Shown one piece after another: positions 55,436-64,000 of a stretch of DNA of 64,000 nucleotides (position 1 is its first letter; each line of letters begins with the position of its first letter). The notes beneath the pieces are model-generated. The model made no database searches, was not told the origin of the DNA, and worked only from the letters and a program-made list of their open reading frames with translations. The position numbers were made by a program, and so were the translations under genes. Source of the stretch: Pseudomonas sp. RIT288 (GTDB lineage Bacteria; Pseudomonadota; Gammaproteobacteria; Pseudomonadales; Pseudomonadaceae); NCBI RefSeq assembly GCF_000631985.1, contig NZ_JFYN01000006.1:62001-126000 (forward strand). Reading direction: 5' to 3'.

Positions 55436-56410
55436 ATGAGCCGTATTTTTGCTGACAACGCCCACTCCATCGGCAACACGCCGCTGGTGCAGATCAACCG
55501 CATCGCGCCGCGTGGCGTGACCATTCTGGCCAAGATCGAGGGGCGCAACCCCGGTTATTCGGTCAAGTGCCGGATCGGCGCGAACATGATCTGGGATGCC
55601 GAAAGTAGCGGCAAACTCAAGCCGGGCATGACTATCGTCGAGCCGACGTCGGGCAATACCGGCATCGGTCTGGCCTTCGTTGCGGCCGCCCGTGGTTACA
55701 AGTTGATGCTGACCATGCCGGCTTCGATGAGCATCGAGCGTCGCAAGGTCTTGAAAGCACTGGGCGCAGAGCTGGTCCTGACCGAACCGGCCAAGGGCAT
55801 GAAAGGTGCAATCGAGAAAGCCGCCGAGATCGTTGCCAGCGACACCGACAAGTACTTCATGCCGTCGCAGTTCGACAATCCGGCTAACCCGGCGATTCAC
55901 GAAAAAACCACCGGCCCGGAAATCTGGAATGACACCGATGGCGCTGTCGATGTATTGGTGGCCGGCGTCGGTACCGGTGGAACCATCACCGGTGTTTCGC
56001 GGTATATCAAGAATACCCAGGGCAAACCGATTCTGTCGGTGGCGGTGGAGCCGGTGTCTTCGCCAGTCATCAGCCAAGCGCTGGCGGGTGAGGAGATCAA
56101 GCCGAGCCCACACAAGATTCAGGGGATTGGCGCCGGTTTCGTGCCGAAGAACCTCGATTTGTCGATGGTCGACCGGGTGGAGCAGGTCACTGACGACGAA
56201 TCCAAGGCCATGGCACTGCGCCTGATGCAGGAAGAAGGGATTTTGTGCGGTATCTCTTGCGGCGCGGCCATGGCCGTAGCGGTGCGCCTGGCCGAGAAGC
56301 CGGAAATGCAGGGCAAGACCATCGTAGTGATTTTGCCGGACTCCGGTGAGCGCTATCTGTCGAGCATGCTTTTCAGCGATCTGTTCACCGAGCAGGAGAA
56401 TCAGCAGTAG
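55436..56410 (+). CDS. cysK: cysteine synthase A
   Basis: 324 residues, PLP enzyme making cysteine from O-acetylserine and sulfide. The PLP lysine is in SVKCRIG (about 43-49), the substrate loop is [11 protein letters not shown], and the phosphate cradle is [15 protein letters not shown] precedes ATG at 55436. It is divergent from the DUF748 gene. Confidence 0.92.
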   Translation: MSRIFADNAHSIGNTPLVQINRIAPRGVTILAKIEGRNPGYSVKCRIGANMIWDAESSGKLKPGMTIVEPTSGNTGIGLAFVAAARGYKLMLTMPASMSIERRKVLKALGAELVLTEPAKGMKGAIEKAAEIVASDTDKYFMPSQFDNPANPAIHEKTTGPEIWNDTDGAVDVLVAGVGTGGTITGVSRYIKNTQGKPILSVAVEPVSSPVISQALAGEEIKPSPHKIQGIGAGFVPKNLDLSMVDRVEQVTDDESKAMALRLMQEEGILCGISCGAAMAVAVRLAEKPEMQGKTIVVILPDSGERYLSSMLFSDLFTEQENQQ

Positions 56411-56594
56411 TCGAATTGACTCAGATCAGCCGGGGTTCAGGATCGTTATGCTAATAAATGCTTTGTTGCGCAATTCTTAACACTGAATCTTGGGTTCAGC
56501 GGGTTTTTCCCGAGGCCGGTAGTGTTTATCATGGCCGGCTGCCATGCCGGGTAAAGGGCATTGCGCAGCGTTGTCTTTATTCAAGGAGTCGTTG

Positions 56595-57533
56595 ATGACC
56601 TTTTCGTTAGCCGCCAAGGTGTCGGTGTTGCTGTTGTTTGCGGGCAGCATCCTCTATGTGCATTTGCGCGGCAAGGCGCGTTTGCCGGTTCTGCGTCAGT
56701 TCGTCAACCACTCGGCGCTGTTCGCTCCGTACAACGCGCTGATGTACCTGTTTTCCGGCGTTCCCTCCAAACCGTATCTGGATCGCAGCAAGTTTCCGGA
56801 GCTGGATGTGCTGCGCGATAACTGGGAAACCATTCGCGACGAGGCCATGCACCTGTTCGACGAGGGCTACATCCGCGCCGCCGAGAAGAACAATGACGCC
56901 GGTTTCGGCTCGTTCTTCAAGAAGGGCTGGAAGCGTTTCTATCTCAAGTGGTACGACAAACCGCTGCCGTCGGCCGAAACCCTGTGCCCGAAAACCGTGG
57001 CTCTGGTCAGTGCGATTCCCAACGTCAAAGGTGCGATGTTCGCGCTGTTGCCGGGTGGCAGTCACCTGAACCCGCACCGTGACCCGTTTGCCGGCTCGCT
57101 GCGTTATCACTTGGGCCTGTCGACACCGAACTCCGACGACTGCCGGATCTTCGTCGACGGTCAGGTCTACGCCTGGCGCGACGGCGAAGACGTGATGTTC
57201 GACGAGACCTACGTGCACTGGGTCAAGAACGAAACCGAGCAGACCCGCGTCATCCTGTTCTGCGATGTCGAACGTCCGCTGAGCAACCGTCTGATGACCC
57301 GCATCAACCGCGCCATCAGCGCCTGGCTGGGACGCGCCACCGCCCCGCAGAACCTTGATGACGAACGGGTCGGCGGTATCAATCAGGCCTACGCCTGGAG
57401 CAAGAACTTCAGCGACCGGTTCAGTGGCTTGGTCAAGCAGTGGAAACGCCGCAATCCCAAGGCCTACCGGGTCATGCGCCCGATTCTGGCGGTGGTGGTG
57501 CTGACGTTGCTGGGGTACTGGCTGTTTGGTTGA
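56595..57533 (+). CDS. lpxO: lipid A hydroxylase LpxO-like dioxygenase
   Basis: 312 residues. Membrane helices at both ends (VSVLLLFAGSILYVHL and ILAVVVLTLLGYWLFG) enclose an aspartyl/asparaginyl beta-hydroxylase domain. Iron ligands are in HRDPFAG and VHWVKNE, and the 2-oxoglutarate Arg is in TRVILF. LpxO hydroxylates the secondary acyl chain of lipid A. ATG at 56595 with AAGGAG upstream. Confidence 0.88.
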   Translation: MTFSLAAKVSVLLLFAGSILYVHLRGKARLPVLRQFVNHSALFAPYNALMYLFSGVPSKPYLDRSKFPELDVLRDNWETIRDEAMHLFDEGYIRAAEKNNDAGFGSFFKKGWKRFYLKWYDKPLPSAETLCPKTVALVSAIPNVKGAMFALLPGGSHLNPHRDPFAGSLRYHLGLSTPNSDDCRIFVDGQVYAWRDGEDVMFDETYVHWVKNETEQTRVILFCDVERPLSNRLMTRINRAISAWLGRATAPQNLDDERVGGINQAYAWSKNFSDRFSGLVKQWKRRNPKAYRVMRPILAVVVLTLLGYWLFG

Positions 57534-57550
57534 GGCTGGATGTTGAAATA

Positions 57551-57580
57551 AAAAAACCGCTCCTTGTGAGCGGTTTTTTA
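57551..57580 (+). terminator. intrinsic terminator after lpxO
   Basis: AAAAAACCGCTC, a loop TTGT, then GAGCGGTTTTTTA. It is a clean GC stem with a T run, 18 bases after the lpxO stop; A run on the other side allows bidirectional use for the convergent small gene. Confidence 0.92.
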
Positions 57581-57591
57581 TTGTCTGTGAG

Positions 57592-57750
57592 TCAGCGGCG
57601 TCCAGCAAGAATGTTTGGCTCGTCTTCAATGCCTGTAATCAGTAGCTGCAGAAAGTGCCGCTGATTGGCTGATAGCTTGGATGAGACGATCTTTTCTTCT
57701 GTTTTGATTGATCTTTTCTTAGCGGAGGATTTCTTGATTGATTTGCGCAT
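57592..57750 (-). CDS. small basic protein
   Basis: 52 residues, lysine/serine-rich N terminus (MRKSIKKSSAKKRSIKTEEK) and a helical C terminus (ANQRHFLQLLITGIEDEPN). ATG at 57750 has GGGAGG just upstream; a GTG at 57789 overlapping the GNAT stop is possible. Not recognised. It forms a two-gene unit with the acetyltransferase. Confidence 0.6.
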   Translation of the reverse strand: MRKSIKKSSAKKRSIKTEEKIVSSKLSANQRHFLQLLITGIEDEPNILAGRR

Positions 57751-57785
57751 GCTTCCTCCCTCATTGATCATTACTTGAACGGTTT

Positions 57786-58313
57786 TCACGATACTTTACT
57801 CTCCACTGCGAGGACAAGACGACCTTCGAAATCAAATTTGAAGCCGAGCTTCGTATAAACAGGAATTGCTCCTTGCATCGGCTCCTGGACTTCAATGAAG
57901 TTGCTGCCGATTATTTGAGCGAACTCATCGATGACCATCATCGCCAAGGTCCCGATACGATTTTTCAGCGGGTGAGAGTCTCCGGGTCGGCCTTCTAATC
58001 GCACGATTCGAACACGTTGGCGGCTTTTGTTCGGATTGACGAAACACAGTCCGCACAGCTGTTCTTCAAACCATATCGCGATATCCAGCGACAGGGGTTC
58101 TCGTGATTTCCATGCGGCAACCTCTCGCCAGCAAAAAAGTGGATTCTCCCAGCGCTCGAACGCGTTCAGTGCTATGACGTCGATGGGTTCGAAGCGTACT
58201 TTCGACAAGTCTTGCCCCGCTGGTAGCTGTAATAGAGCTTTGGCGATGCTTGCCTGTTTCCTGGCCTGCGACTTGTACAACTGATACCGCAAACTCGTCC
58301 GTTCCCTTGGCAT
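57786..58313 (-). CDS. GNAT-like N-acetyltransferase
   Basis: 175 residues. The C-terminal half is GNAT-like (LCGLCFVNPNKSRQRVRIVR, then KNRIGTLAMMVIDEFAQIIG and PVYTKLGFKFDFEG), although the pyrophosphate loop is atypical. Substrate unknown. Coupled to a small basic protein, which might be a regulator or target. Confidence 0.65.
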   Translation of the reverse strand: MPRERTSLRYQLYKSQARKQASIAKALLQLPAGQDLSKVRFEPIDVIALNAFERWENPLFCWREVAAWKSREPLSLDIAIWFEEQLCGLCFVNPNKSRQRVRIVRLEGRPGDSHPLKNRIGTLAMMVIDEFAQIIGSNFIEVQEPMQGAIPVYTKLGFKFDFEGRLVLAVESKVS

Positions 58314-58503
58314 GTGATCTCGAGCATTCCCTGTCCCCCATCAATGGGCCTATCCGTTGCTCATCAGCCTATGCGCCTGCCATCGAGCTGTCCCTGCTGG
58401 CCCTTTGTCCAAATCATTGCAATCCATGTCCCGCGCTGGTTATAGTCGGCGCTCGTGAATCAGCTGATTCACTCTTCAAACCCTTCAAAAAAGATCAGCC
58501 CCA

Positions 58504-58668
58504 ATGCCTGCATCCCTCATCAACGCGGTAGTCGATTCAGCGGTCAACGCTGGCGTCGTGCCGTGCGGGAATCAGCAGCCTGGGCAGATCAGTCATTACC
58601 CTCCACCTGTCAGTAGCACGCCGGTGTGCGCCGTCGTATCACCGCCGGGCGTTGGCGTTTCGGGCTGA
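58504..58668 (+). CDS. possible small protein upstream of EamA transporter
   Basis: 54 codons opening MPASLINAVVDSAVNAGVVP and rich in Pro, Val and Ser with two cysteines. No strong ribosome site. The composition is not random-looking for this GC content. It lies in the 450-base gap between the GNAT gene and the EamA gene; nothing else was seen there. Confidence 0.3.
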   Translation: MPASLINAVVDSAVNAGVVPCGNQQPGQISHYPPPVSSTPVCAVVSPPGVGVSG

Positions 58669-58763
58669 TCGGCATTCTCTGCTGACCCCTGCGCCCGCCA
58701 GAAAAACCTACTGAATTTCAGCCTCGGCTGAATTGGCTATTTGCCTGACTACAGGTGGTATTC

Positions 58764-59627
58764 ATGTTTGTCCTATCGAAAAAATCCGCGCTCGCGGCGA
58801 CGTCCACGAGCCTGTTCGTTCTGCTGTGGAGCAGCGGGGCGATCTTCTCCAAATGGGGGCTGGCCCATGCATCGCCGTTTGCCTTTCTGCTGATTCGCTT
58901 TGTGATCGCGCTGTGCGGGCTGTTGCTGTTGACGCCGCTGCTCAAGTTGAAGCTGCCCAAGGGCGGTCGGCCGATGCTGTTTGCGATTGCAACGGGCGTG
59001 GTGTTGTTGGGGGCGTATCAGATTTTCTATCTGCTGGCCCTGAACACCAAAGTCACGCCGGGGGTGATGGCGACCATCATGGGCGTGCAGCCGATCCTCA
59101 CCGTGGTGTTGATGGAGCGCCAGCGCTCGGCGAGCCGGATGTTCGGTCTGGCGCTGGGGCTGGCCGGGCTGATCATGGTGGTTTATCAGGGGATCGGACT
59201 GGCGGGGATGTCCTGGGCAGGGATGCTGTTCGGTCTGTTGGCGCTGGCGAGCATGACGGTTGGCTCGATCATGCAGAAGCGCATCACCGACAATCCCCTC
59301 GGCACATTGCCGGTGCAGTATCTGGCTGGGCTGTTGTTGTGCGGGATATTTGTGCCATTTCAGCCGTTCCACTTTGAACAGAGCACAGGTTTTATCGTGC
59401 CGGTGTTGTGGATGGGACTGGTGGTGTCGGTACTGGCGACGCTGTTGCTGTACCGCTTGATCGCCCGGGGTAATCTGGTGAATGTCACCAGTCTGTTCTA
59501 TCTGGTGCCGGCGGTGACGGCGGTGATGGACTACGTGATTTTCGGCAATCGTCTGGCGGCGTTTAGTGTGCTGGGGATGCTGTTGATCATTGTGGGTCTG
59601 GTATTTGTGTTCCGCAAAACCGGCTGA
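58764..59627 (+). CDS. EamA/DMT-family transporter
   Basis: 287 residues, ten hydrophobic segments in two EamA halves (WSSGAIFSKWGLAHASPFAF at the start, then AGMSWAGMLFGLLALASM). A metabolite exporter of unknown substrate in the inner membrane. ATG at 58764 with AGGTGG upstream. Confidence 0.85.
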   Translation: MFVLSKKSALAATSTSLFVLLWSSGAIFSKWGLAHASPFAFLLIRFVIALCGLLLLTPLLKLKLPKGGRPMLFAIATGVVLLGAYQIFYLLALNTKVTPGVMATIMGVQPILTVVLMERQRSASRMFGLALGLAGLIMVVYQGIGLAGMSWAGMLFGLLALASMTVGSIMQKRITDNPLGTLPVQYLAGLLLCGIFVPFQPFHFEQSTGFIVPVLWMGLVVSVLATLLLYRLIARGNLVNVTSLFYLVPAVTAVMDYVIFGNRLAAFSVLGMLLIIVGLVFVFRKTG

Positions 59628-59656
59628 CTTATGACGATGGCGGCTGTTCGGCCGCC

Positions 59657-59730
59657 TTCGCGAGCAGGCTCGCTCCCACACTGGATCTGGGCTAAAGCAT
59701 AAATCCCTGTGGGAGCGAGCCTGCTCGCGA
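59657..59730. repeat. REPIN (GGGAGCGAGCCTGCTCGCGA family)
   Basis: TTCGCGAGCAGGCTCGCTCC and GGAGCGAGCCTGCTCGCGAA flank about 35 bases, between two convergent EamA genes. Confidence 0.9.
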
Positions 59731-59755
59731 ATACGACCTTATTAACGCAACAAAA

Positions 59756-60664
59756 TCATCGGGCTGTAACGGCAGAAGGCTTCACCACCGCCGGCTTCAA
59801 CACCAGCCACAACGCCAGCGCAATCAACACCCCGCCATACAGGTGCGCCATCGACAACGGCTCATCCAGCAGCAACGCGCCCCACAACACGCCGAACGCC
59901 GGAATCATGAAGGTCACGGTCATCGATTTCACCGGGCCGATGGAGCTGAGCAGGCGGAAATAGATGATGTAGGCGAACGCCGTGCAGCCCAGGCCCAGGC
60001 CCAGCAGCGACAGCCAGACATTCCACCCACCCCAGCTTGCCGGAGGGGCGGTGATCACGCTGTAGCCGAACAGCGGCAACAGAAACAGCGAGGCGCCGAG
60101 CATGCTGCCCACGGCCGAGAGACGACTGTCGAGCCCGCCGCTATGGTCCAGCCAGCGACGCGTGAGGAATCCGGCGAAACCGTAGCAAGTGGTGGCGAGC
60201 AGGCAGGCGAGGGCGCCCATCAGCAATTGCAGATCGAAAGCCACGGGACCTGCGCGCGTCAGCACGCCGACACCGAACAAGCCGAGAAAAACCCCGGTCA
60301 GTTTCGCGACAGTGAGTTTTTCACTGAAAAACAGTCCGCCAATCAACACGCCCATCAACGGCGTGGTGGCGTTGAAAATTGCCGAGTAACCGGCCGGCAA
60401 CACCTGCGCCGCCACCGAATACAGCGTCGCCGGAATCCCTGAGTTGATCACGCCCAGCAACATCACGGTTTTCAGTTTGCCCTTGAAATCCCAGCTGATG
60501 CGCATCAGCCCGAGAATCACCAGCAGACCGACTGCAGCAATCGAAACACGAAAGAACGCGGTCGGAATGGTGCCGATCACCGGCGCAATAATGCGCATGA
60601 ACAGGAAGCTCGCGCCCCAGATGGCTGCCAGCGACAGCATGCGGAAAATATCGACAGCGCTCAC
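59756..60664 (-). CDS. EamA/DMT-family transporter
   Basis: 302 residues, ten hydrophobic segments, two EamA repeats (LAAIWGASFLFMRIIAPVIG at the N terminus, GLGLGCTAFAYIIYFRLLSSI in part in the second). Exporter of unknown substrate. Not a close duplicate of the neighbour. Confidence 0.85.
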   Translation of the reverse strand: MSAVDIFRMLSLAAIWGASFLFMRIIAPVIGTIPTAFFRVSIAAVGLLVILGLMRISWDFKGKLKTVMLLGVINSGIPATLYSVAAQVLPAGYSAIFNATTPLMGVLIGGLFFSEKLTVAKLTGVFLGLFGVGVLTRAGPVAFDLQLLMGALACLLATTCYGFAGFLTRRWLDHSGGLDSRLSAVGSMLGASLFLLPLFGYSVITAPPASWGGWNVWLSLLGLGLGCTAFAYIIYFRLLSSIGPVKSMTVTFMIPAFGVLWGALLLDEPLSMAHLYGGVLIALALWLVLKPAVVKPSAVTAR

Positions 60665-60748
60665 GATGGCACTCCTTCCTTGATCGGGACGAGAGTGTTG
60701 CCGAGCGCCCTGTCGATGGCAACCGCTAAACCGGCATTTAATTTCTCG

Positions 60749-62374
60749 TCAGAGCACGAAGCGCGTGACCAAGCCGTTGAGGTCGATCGCCAGGCGTGAC
60801 AGTTCCTGACTGGCGGCGGATGTCTGGGTAGCGCCGGCGGCGGTCTGGGTCGAGAGGTCGCGGATGGTCACCAGATTCTGATCGACTTCTCGCGCCACCA
60901 GCGCCTGTTGTTCGGCGGCACTGGCGATTACCAGGTTGCGCTGGTTGATCTGCGAAATCGACGCGGTGATTTTCTCCAGCGCCTGACCGGCACTGTTGGC
61001 CCGGCGCAACGTGTGGCTGGCCTGCTCGGCACTGCTTTGCAGTGCACCGACGGTGGCACCGGTGCCCTGCTGGATGCTGCTGATCATCAGCTCGATTTCT
61101 TCGGTGGAGTTCTGCGTGCGTTGCGCCAGGGAGCGCACCTCATCGGCGACCACCGCAAAACCGCGTCCGGCCTCACCGGCGCGCGCAGCCTCGATGGCTG
61201 CATTGAGCGCCAGCAGATTGGTCTGCCCGGCGATGCCGCGAATCACCTCCAGCACCTTGCTGATGTCCTGGGCCTGGGTCGCGAGGCCTTCGGCCTGCTC
61301 CGACGCACCAAGCACTGCGCTGACCAAATCCTGAATCGAGCTGATGGTCTCGCTGACCTGCACATGCCCGTGTTTGCTGTCCTCGTTGGAGGCTGCAGAG
61401 GCCTCGGCGCTGGACACCGCGTTGGCCGCAACTTCATCCACCGCCGTGCTCATCTCGGTGACGGCGGTGGCGGCCTGTTCGATCTGATCGTTCTGCTGCT
61501 GCAGGCCACGGGTGCTTTGCTCCATCACCGAGCTCATTTCTTCGGCGGCCGAGGCCAGTTGCTGCGCCGATTCGCTGATACCCCGGATGGTCGAGCGCAG
61601 GTTGCTCTGCATCTCGGCGAGGGCGCTGAGCAACTGCGCCGCCTCATCGCGACCGTGATCGGCAATCTGGCCGCTGAGGTCGCCGGCGGCAATTTTTTGC
61701 GCGACGGACAGGGCCTGATTGATCGGTGCGGTGATGCTGCGGGTCAGCAGCCAGGCCAGCAGCAGGGTGGCGATCAGGGCGACAATGATGATCGTCGCGA
61801 CAATCCACAGCGCCCGCTGGTAAACCCCGGCAGCCGCTTCGGCGGCGCTGTCGGCGCCTTGCTGGTTGAAGCTGATCATCTGCTCCAGCGCCTTGTCGAG
61901 GATCCTGCCCTGTGGCGCCAGTTCATTGTTCAGACGGGCATAGGCATGTTCACTTTGCCCGGCGTCGATCTGAGCGATGATCTGGTCCAGGATGCTCATG
62001 TACTTGGCGACGTCGCCATTCAAACCGTCGAGCATCGCCCGTTCTGTATCGCTGGCCAGCAGAGTGGTGTGGTCCTTCAGGCGCTTCGACAATTCTTCAC
62101 GCTGCACCTTGATGATGCCTTTGCTTGTGTCGCGTACCGCCGGCTGGGTGCTGGTGATCAGGCGCAGGGATTCGAGGCGGATGTTGGCGATGTTCGCCGC
62201 CGCATCGTGAATGCTCTCGATGCTGGGCATCCATGACTCTTCGATCACCGTTGCGCTCTCACGCAGGTTTTTCATTTGGCCCAGACCGAACAGGCCGACC
62301 ACTACCAGCAGGCCGGCCAATACGGCAAAACTCAAGCTGGCGCGCAAACCGATGCGCAGATTGCGGATAGACAT
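60749..62374 (-). CDS. methyl-accepting chemotaxis protein
   Basis: 541 residues. TM1 ([19 protein letters not shown]) and TM2 ([20 protein letters not shown]) enclose a helical 4HB-type sensor; a HAMP domain follows, then the signalling domain with hairpin [17 protein letters not shown] and the [19 protein letters not shown] region. The ligand is unknown. It is expected at the cell pole with CheA/CheW. AAGGAG precedes ATG at 62374. Confidence 0.93.
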   Translation of the reverse strand: MSIRNLRIGLRASLSFAVLAGLLVVVGLFGLGQMKNLRESATVIEESWMPSIESIHDAAANIANIRLESLRLITSTQPAVRDTSKGIIKVQREELSKRLKDHTTLLASDTERAMLDGLNGDVAKYMSILDQIIAQIDAGQSEHAYARLNNELAPQGRILDKALEQMISFNQQGADSAAEAAAGVYQRALWIVATIIIVALIATLLLAWLLTRSITAPINQALSVAQKIAAGDLSGQIADHGRDEAAQLLSALAEMQSNLRSTIRGISESAQQLASAAEEMSSVMEQSTRGLQQQNDQIEQAATAVTEMSTAVDEVAANAVSSAEASAASNEDSKHGHVQVSETISSIQDLVSAVLGASEQAEGLATQAQDISKVLEVIRGIAGQTNLLALNAAIEAARAGEAGRGFAVVADEVRSLAQRTQNSTEEIELMISSIQQGTGATVGALQSSAEQASHTLRRANSAGQALEKITASISQINQRNLVIASAAEQQALVAREVDQNLVTIRDLSTQTAAGATQTSAASQELSRLAIDLNGLVTRFVL

Positions 62375-62783
62375 CAATGTGCTCCTTGATCTATGAGGGA
62401 GAGGTCGTCCTCGTGGGCCGAGGATCTTGTTGTGAGGTGGGTGCTGGCGGGCTATATATCAAAGTGCCACTATTTTGGTAAGACCAATCTGTGATCTGTT
62501 CAGCTGTTGCATCGGCAGGCCGAATCACGGTGGTACAACCGCGAGCCAGAGCGGCGGAGCGGCGATTGGATCCGAGCACCAGTGAATTCGCGGGCTGGCG
62601 TGGTGCGGCAGGTGAGACTGAGAGGGCGGTAAATTGACCGAACGGTCGACTCAAAAAACTTTGCTAAAAACTGTGTCGCTGTACAACCCTGTCGCGCTTT
62701 TGGCAGAAATTGCACTTCTCCTGCACAGGCATCCGTGGCTAAGCTCAGGCACAGATTTCCACTTGCACGCCGAGGTCTCCTCT
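62375..62783. other. divergent promoter region, MCP and aceK
   Basis: 409 bases between divergent genes. No gene or strong repeat is seen; both promoters must lie here, and minus-strand frames in it have no support. Confidence 0.5.
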
Positions 62784-64000
62784 ATGCCGCAGCAATGGCC
62801 AGCCACCGACATCGCCCGCATGATCCTCGATGGCTTTGACGATTACCGCGAGCATTTCCGGCGGATCACCGACGGTGCGCGCGAGCGCTTCGAGCAGGCG
62901 CGCTGGCAGGAGACGCAGACCGCGTCGGCGGCGCGGATCAATCTCTACGAAGAAAAGGTCGGCGAAACCATCGCCCGCCTGCGCGAGCATTTCGACGACG
63001 AGACGCTGATGAATGTCGGCAGCTGGCCGCTGGTGAAAAGCGCCTACATCAGCGTCATTGACCTGCGTTTCGACGATGAACTGTCCGAGACCTGGTACAA
63101 CTCGATCTTCTGCGGGCTGTTCAGCCATGACCTGATCAGCGACGGCTGCATGTTCATCCACACCACCCGGCCGAGCCTGCGCCGCGCCCGGGCTGCGCAA
63201 ACCCGCACCTACAAGCCGCAAGGGCAGTTGTCGTCGATGCTCGCCAGCATCTTTGCCGACTACCGCTTCAGCGAGGATTACGCCGATTTGCCCGGCGACC
63301 TGCTGCGCCTCGAATCGCAACTGCGCGAGAACCTGCCGGACTGGGTGTGCAAGGATCCGGAGCTGAGCGTCGAGCTGTTTTCCTCGGTGCTGTACCGCAA
63401 CAAGGGCGCGTATCTGGTCGGGCGCATCTACACCCGCGACGAGCAGTGGCCGCTGGTGATTCCATTGCTGCACCGCGAAGGCCGCGGGATTCAGATCGAC
63501 GCGCTGATCACCGACGAAGCCGATGTGTCGATCATCTTCTCTTTCACCCGTTCGTATTTCATGGTCGATGTGCCAGTGCCGGCGGAGTTCATCGGCTTCC
63601 TGCGGCGCATCCTGCCGGGCAAGCACATCGCCGAGCTGTACACCTCGATCGGTTTCTACAAGCACGGAAAATCCGAGTTTTACCGGGCGCTGATCAATCA
63701 TCTGGCCAACACCGACGACCAGTTCATCATGGCCCCCGGCGTGCGCGGCATGGTCATGAGTGTGTTTACCCTGCCGGGCTTCAACACCGTATTCAAGATC
63801 ATCAAGGATCGTTTCTCGCCGTCGAAAAACGTCGACCGGGCGACGGTGATCGAAAAATATCGTCTGGTGAAAAGCGTCGACCGGGTCGGGCGCATGGCCG
63901 ATACCCAGGAGTTTGCCGACTTCCGTTTTCCGCTGAGCAAGTTCGATCCGGCGTGCCTGGAAGAACTGCTGGAAGTCGCGCCGTCGACGGTCTCGGTCGA
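62784..64000 (+). CDS. aceK: isocitrate dehydrogenase kinase/phosphatase (3' end beyond window)
   Basis: The first 405 codons of AceK, open to the last base. The start [20 protein letters not shown] and later [13 protein letters not shown] and [17 protein letters not shown] are typical. The ATP-binding [17 protein letters not shown] segment is followed by the kinase part. AceK switches isocitrate dehydrogenase between TCA and glyoxylate use. Truncated only by the window edge. Confidence 0.93.
   Translation, partial: MPQQWPATDIARMILDGFDDYREHFRRITDGARERFEQARWQETQTASAARINLYEEKVGETIARLREHFDDETLMNVGSWPLVKSAYISVIDLRFDDELSETWYNSIFCGLFSHDLISDGCMFIHTTRPSLRRARAAQTRTYKPQGQLSSMLASIFADYRFSEDYADLPGDLLRLESQLRENLPDWVCKDPELSVELFSSVLYRNKGAYLVGRIYTRDEQWPLVIPLLHREGRGIQIDALITDEADVSIIFSFTRSYFMVDVPVPAEFIGFLRRILPGKHIAELYTSIGFYKHGKSEFYRALINHLANTDDQFIMAPGVRGMVMSVFTLPGFNTVFKIIKDRFSPSKNVDRATVIEKYRLVKSVDRVGRMADTQEFADFRFPLSKFDPACLEELLEVAPSTVSV

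Overview
The window looks like a chromosome segment of a fluorescent-group Pseudomonas. The high-GC backbone genes (rnd, ycgL, ycgN, ptrB, pxpABC, cysK, lpxO, an MCP, aceK) and two families of palindromic REP/REPIN repeats at gene ends (cores GGAGCTGCCGCAGGCTGCGAT and GGGAGCGAGCCTGCTCGCGA) are typical of that group. This assignment is by recognition, not by a search.

Layout. Positions 1-7890 and 41395-64000 are ordinary backbone. Between them lies an island of about 33.4 kb (about 8035-41394) that has cut the backbone HNH-nuclease gene yajD in two. The last 47 codons remain at 7891-8034 and the first 77 codons at 41395-41625, both on the minus strand. The break falls in one cysteine codon. 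The island carries its own full-length but diverged yajD (40877-41242) next to its right end, so integration destroys the host copy and supplies a substitute. At the left end are three large tyrosine recombinases plus a small HTH/coiled-coil protein (8166-14037), a lower-GC module resembling Tn554 TnpABC and the gamma-mobile-trio recombinases.

Cargo. First come an XRE regulator with a DUF4209/HEPN-like gene and a divergent unknown gene (14287-17002). Next, at 17450-24122, is what reads as a biosynthetic cluster for the organoarsenical antibiotic arsinothricin. It holds a permease (arsQ-like), a radical SAM enzyme (arsL-like), a degenerate ArsM paralogue with a cysteine-rich tail, arsM, an aquaglyceroporin and the self-resistance acetyltransferase arsN1, with a divergent cysteine-rich MarR regulator. 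An unknown two-gene operon (24476-26292) is divergent from an inorganic-arsenic resistance operon arsC-arsR-arsB-arsC-arsH-phosphatase-arsO (26510-31428). The right third is defence cargo: a TIR protein, a Shedu nuclease (SduA), a coiled-coil protein of unknown function and a Gabija pair (GajA/GajB).

How it fits together (inference). ArsL and ArsM would convert As(III) and SAM to hydroxyarsinothricin and then arsinothricin. ArsQ would export it, ArsN1 would protect the producer, the MIP channel could move arsenicals, and the second operon would keep inorganic arsenic tolerable. The island would thus combine a chemical weapon, its immunity and antiphage defence, moved by a recombinase module that repairs the gene it breaks.

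Backbone oddities include a DUF4160 gene followed by a twice-broken DUF2442-HTH antitoxin-like gene (53522-54235) and a stub of an MFS transporter beside pxpABC (48621-48766). No tRNA, rRNA or CRISPR array was seen.
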